A stretch of 64,000 bases of DNA, from assembly GCA_965232165.1 (NCBI GenBank), contig CBDDOY010000001.1:992001-1056000 (forward strand), written 5' to 3'. The stretch is from UBA2779 sp965232165. GTDB taxonomy: Bacteria > Spirochaetota > Spirochaetia > DSM-2461. The notes beneath the pieces are model-generated. The model saw only the letters and a list, made by a program, of their open reading frames with translations. It was not told the origin of the DNA and did not search any database. Both the position numbers and the translations under genes were made by a program. Shown here piece by piece: positions 62,131 to 64,000 of the stretch (positions are counted from its first letter, which is position 1; the number at the start of each line of letters is the position of its first letter).

Positions 62131-62823
62131 TCATTTCAAACTTACCAGGAGATCCTCACGTCCTCTTTGCTCCAACCGGATTCCATCCCATTGTTTCATT
62201 TCATGAATATTGAATTCAATGTGAAAGGGAAAAAGACAGGGATTCTGGGTTATCTCTTCAATGAGCATTGAGTTCCGTAATGAACCAAATAAAACGCAAT
62301 TGGCTATGAAACCATGCCATTCTTCTGATCGTCTTCTCCACCATCATTCACAGAGTAGCCCTTCTGCTTAGTGCTTTTCAGCCAGCCCCACTGCTCGATG
62401 GTTTTCAAACATGATCGTACTACGATCTCCCCACTTTTCCTGAATCTTGGTTAGGATGTGTCTTGATGTAAATGAATCAGATAAGCGTAGAATTCTCCCT
62501 GTAAGAAGGCACACATCAAAGAAAAATGGATAATTAGCCATTTAGTAGTGGAGAAGACTCTTTTCTGAATCATTTGCCTTAAAAAACAGCTTTATAGCCT
62601 GATCTCTCAACAGCTCGATCTCTTCTGGAACAGTGGACCATATCCCCATTAGTAGATTTATTGTCTTTCGCAGAGCATCACTGGTTTGGTCTTCAAATGA
62701 AGATCTAAGTTTGGACTTTACCTCTTCAGGACTGTTTCCGTCTCCAACAAGATACGCGACTTTATTGAGTAAATCATTTTTAAGAAGTCTATCATAACCT
62801 ATTGTTTTTTCGCGTAATGCCAT
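62131..62823 (-). pseudogene. Decayed PglZ-associated small protein gene
   Basis: The first 93 codons (ALREKTIGYDRLLKNDLLNK, SFEDQTSDALRKTINLLMGI, TVPEEIELLRDQAIKLFF) end in HY and TAA at 62542. The same frame then goes on with MANYPFFFDVCLLTGRILRL and SFTSRHILTKIQEKWGDRST. The neighbouring frame supplies LKTIEQWGWLKSTKQKGYSV. The first frame resumes with LFGSLRNSMLIEEITQNPCL and LFPFHIEFNIHEMKQW to a stop at 62131. One nonsense mutation and two frameshifts explain this, from a gene of about 230 codons. It overlaps the PglZ gene by 25 bp and was surely its operon partner. Confidence 0.7.
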
Positions 62824-64000
62824 CTCTGCTGCTCCTTTTTGATATGGATAAAAGGAACAACAACTTCCTGAACAGATAAACCTCCATGTGTTATCACCGG
62901 TCCTGCTTTCCCAAAATACTCAGATTTTGTCTGGGCAACGGCATAGTAATTACTCGGAAGAGCGTATTTTTCAGATTCAATTTTCATCAGTTCCTCATAA
63001 TTCGACATGGCTTTTTCTCGTGCGGATTCCCTGTCATAAACCCGAACTCTTTGTCCTTTGGTTTCTACAAGAATTCCTTCATTGAGTTTTTGTCCGGGTA
63101 ATGCTTCGATGTTGCCATGGTCAGCGGTTATATAGATATCAAAATCATTTTCCATTAGATCTTTAATGGTATCTTTGAAATAACCTTGTTTGAGCCATAA
63201 TACGATGCTGCTATACATTTGGGAGTACCCCTGGCTCATTTTATGCATTAGTTCATCTACGATTGAGAAAGTTGTACCAATTATCTTGATGCGGTCATTC
63301 TCAATACTGGTTTTTAGTTCTTCAACTTGTTCCTGAAAGTCTTCCTGGGGTTTAATGAATTTTATGCTTTGAGGTTTCTCTTCGGCCCAAAACTTTTCCC
63401 AGAAATCCTTCTCCTTCTGAGTCGTATTGATCGATGGGCTGTAGTCCTTTGGCATTTTCCCTGAAAAGATTGCCTGCCTTGATACACTTGTTAGCGTAGG
63501 AATCATAGCAAAGATTCCCTTTTCTTCTATCAAGGCTGTATTTATATGGGAGATTTCTCGTTTTATCATTTCCCATTGGTCAAAAGACATCCCGTCAAAT
63601 ACCAGTAAAGCAACTTTATCCATATCCTTTTTCCTCCTCTTATAGGCTATATGAGGAAGAATATTATTCAGTGTTTTCGGAGTGATATAAGAAGCATTAA
63701 GTATCAGTGAATAGTGAGAATTACACCATCTTGAGAATGCAGCATTGGATTTATCCAATAACCGAATGAGAAGCCTTCCATACTCTTGTGCTTTATCGGA
63801 CTTATGAAATTTATAGAGAAGCTTCCCCAATTCTTGAGCCAGATTTATCCATTCGTCAGATTCCTTGGGAACTTGTGATAACAGATTTTCAATATCTGAA
63901 ATTTCTGGTGGAAACACCTGGGAGAAGGAATAATCAAACACCCGGTATTCCCTTTCTGCTTGCTCAAGTATATCAAAGTCAATCTGATCTAAAGAACCAG
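62799..64000 (-). CDS. PglZ-domain protein, BREX-like (5' end beyond the window)
   Basis: The visible ~400 residues carry a PglZ domain of the alkaline-phosphatase superfamily. KVALLVFDGMSFDQWEMIKR is the metal-binding start, followed by IPTLTSVSRQAIFSGKMPKD, FDIYITADHGNIEALPGQ and KAGPVITHGGLSVQEVVVPF. The frame stays open to the window edge (QIDFDILEQAEREYRVFDYS), so the start lies outside. PglZ proteins are core parts of BREX phage-defence systems and related modules. Its downstream partner is broken, so the system may be inactive. Confidence 0.85.
   Translation of the reverse strand, partial: GSLDQIDFDILEQAEREYRVFDYSFSQVFPPEISDIENLLSQVPKESDEWINLAQELGKLLYKFHKSDKAQEYGRLLIRLLDKSNAAFSRWCNSHYSLILNASYITPKTLNNILPHIAYKRRKKDMDKVALLVFDGMSFDQWEMIKREISHINTALIEEKGIFAMIPTLTSVSRQAIFSGKMPKDYSPSINTTQKEKDFWEKFWAEEKPQSIKFIKPQEDFQEQVEELKTSIENDRIKIIGTTFSIVDELMHKMSQGYSQMYSSIVLWLKQGYFKDTIKDLMENDFDIYITADHGNIEALPGQKLNEGILVETKGQRVRVYDRESAREKAMSNYEELMKIESEKYALPSNYYAVAQTKSEYFGKAGPVITHGGLSVQEVVVPFIHIKKEQQRWHYAKKQ

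Overview
The window reads as a chromosomal segment of a spirochaete, most likely a Treponema relative (inference). Support comes from several things: endonuclease-type MutL without MutH, a small NusG-domain-II protein next to a Gx-type transporter, a YehZYXW-type osmoprotectant ABC operon, a long poly-G tract of the kind that drives phase variation in treponemes, large lipoproteins, and a tRNA gene without an encoded CCA end. Base composition looks near 50% GC. Housekeeping genes are intact, but the spaces between them are full of repeats, insertion-sequence fragments and broken genes, which suggests a genome that was recently invaded by small mobile elements and is losing accessory genes.

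Layout. 1-1133: end of an unknown gene, repeats and a decayed secreted-protein gene. 1433-10152: sugar kinase, mnmG, XRE regulator, AEC transporter, ankyrin protein, gamma-carbonic anhydrase, rlmH and mutL; the last three abut copies of a 138-165 bp inverted-repeat element (called element B here). 10651-17243: a three-gene cassette with a voltage-sensor-like membrane protein, an orphan ATPase-fold protein, a 967-residue P-loop/TPR protein and a DUF1801 protein. 17252-24750: a 1532-residue beta-helix lipoprotein, tRNA-Met(CAT) and nadE. 24907-33925: a small secreted protein with a two-component system, a cobalamin adenosyltransferase, a PfkB kinase and the osmoprotectant transporter. 33950-37412: a tandem array of five near-identical coiled-coil, membrane-anchored genes ending in an element B copy. 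37951-46510: recO, a NusG-II/Gx/EcfT-like operon, trmB, mfd and a secreted protein. 46574-50275: a ruined defence-like island (AlbA_2/RecG-like protein split by element B, UvrD-like helicase remnant, C5-methyltransferase, IS481 remnant). 50420-57526: metK with a radical-SAM gene, psuG-psuK and rrf2-argA. 57641-64000: a poly-G lipoprotein, ilvD, arcA and a PglZ-domain (BREX-like) gene followed by a decayed partner.

Repeats. Four copies of repeat A (about 117 bp), six full and several partial copies of element B, one element C, and two short elements (D1, D2) that share both ends and look like internally deleted insertion sequences. One element B copy sits in the tandem array, where the unoccupied site is still present in neighbouring units. 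The comparison shows a 4-bp ATTA target duplication, which is direct evidence of transposition. Two fragments of the same IS1634-like transposase (38765-39130 and 55060-55655) are decayed. No intact transposase is present.

The most notable items are the phase-variable lipoprotein (21-G tract, out of frame as sequenced), the coiled-coil gene array with its 21-bp heptad minisatellite, the voltage-sensor protein without a pore, and the way element B supplies stop codons to flanking housekeeping genes. Coordinates were read by eye. Starts other than ATG, and the ends of degenerate regions, are approximate.
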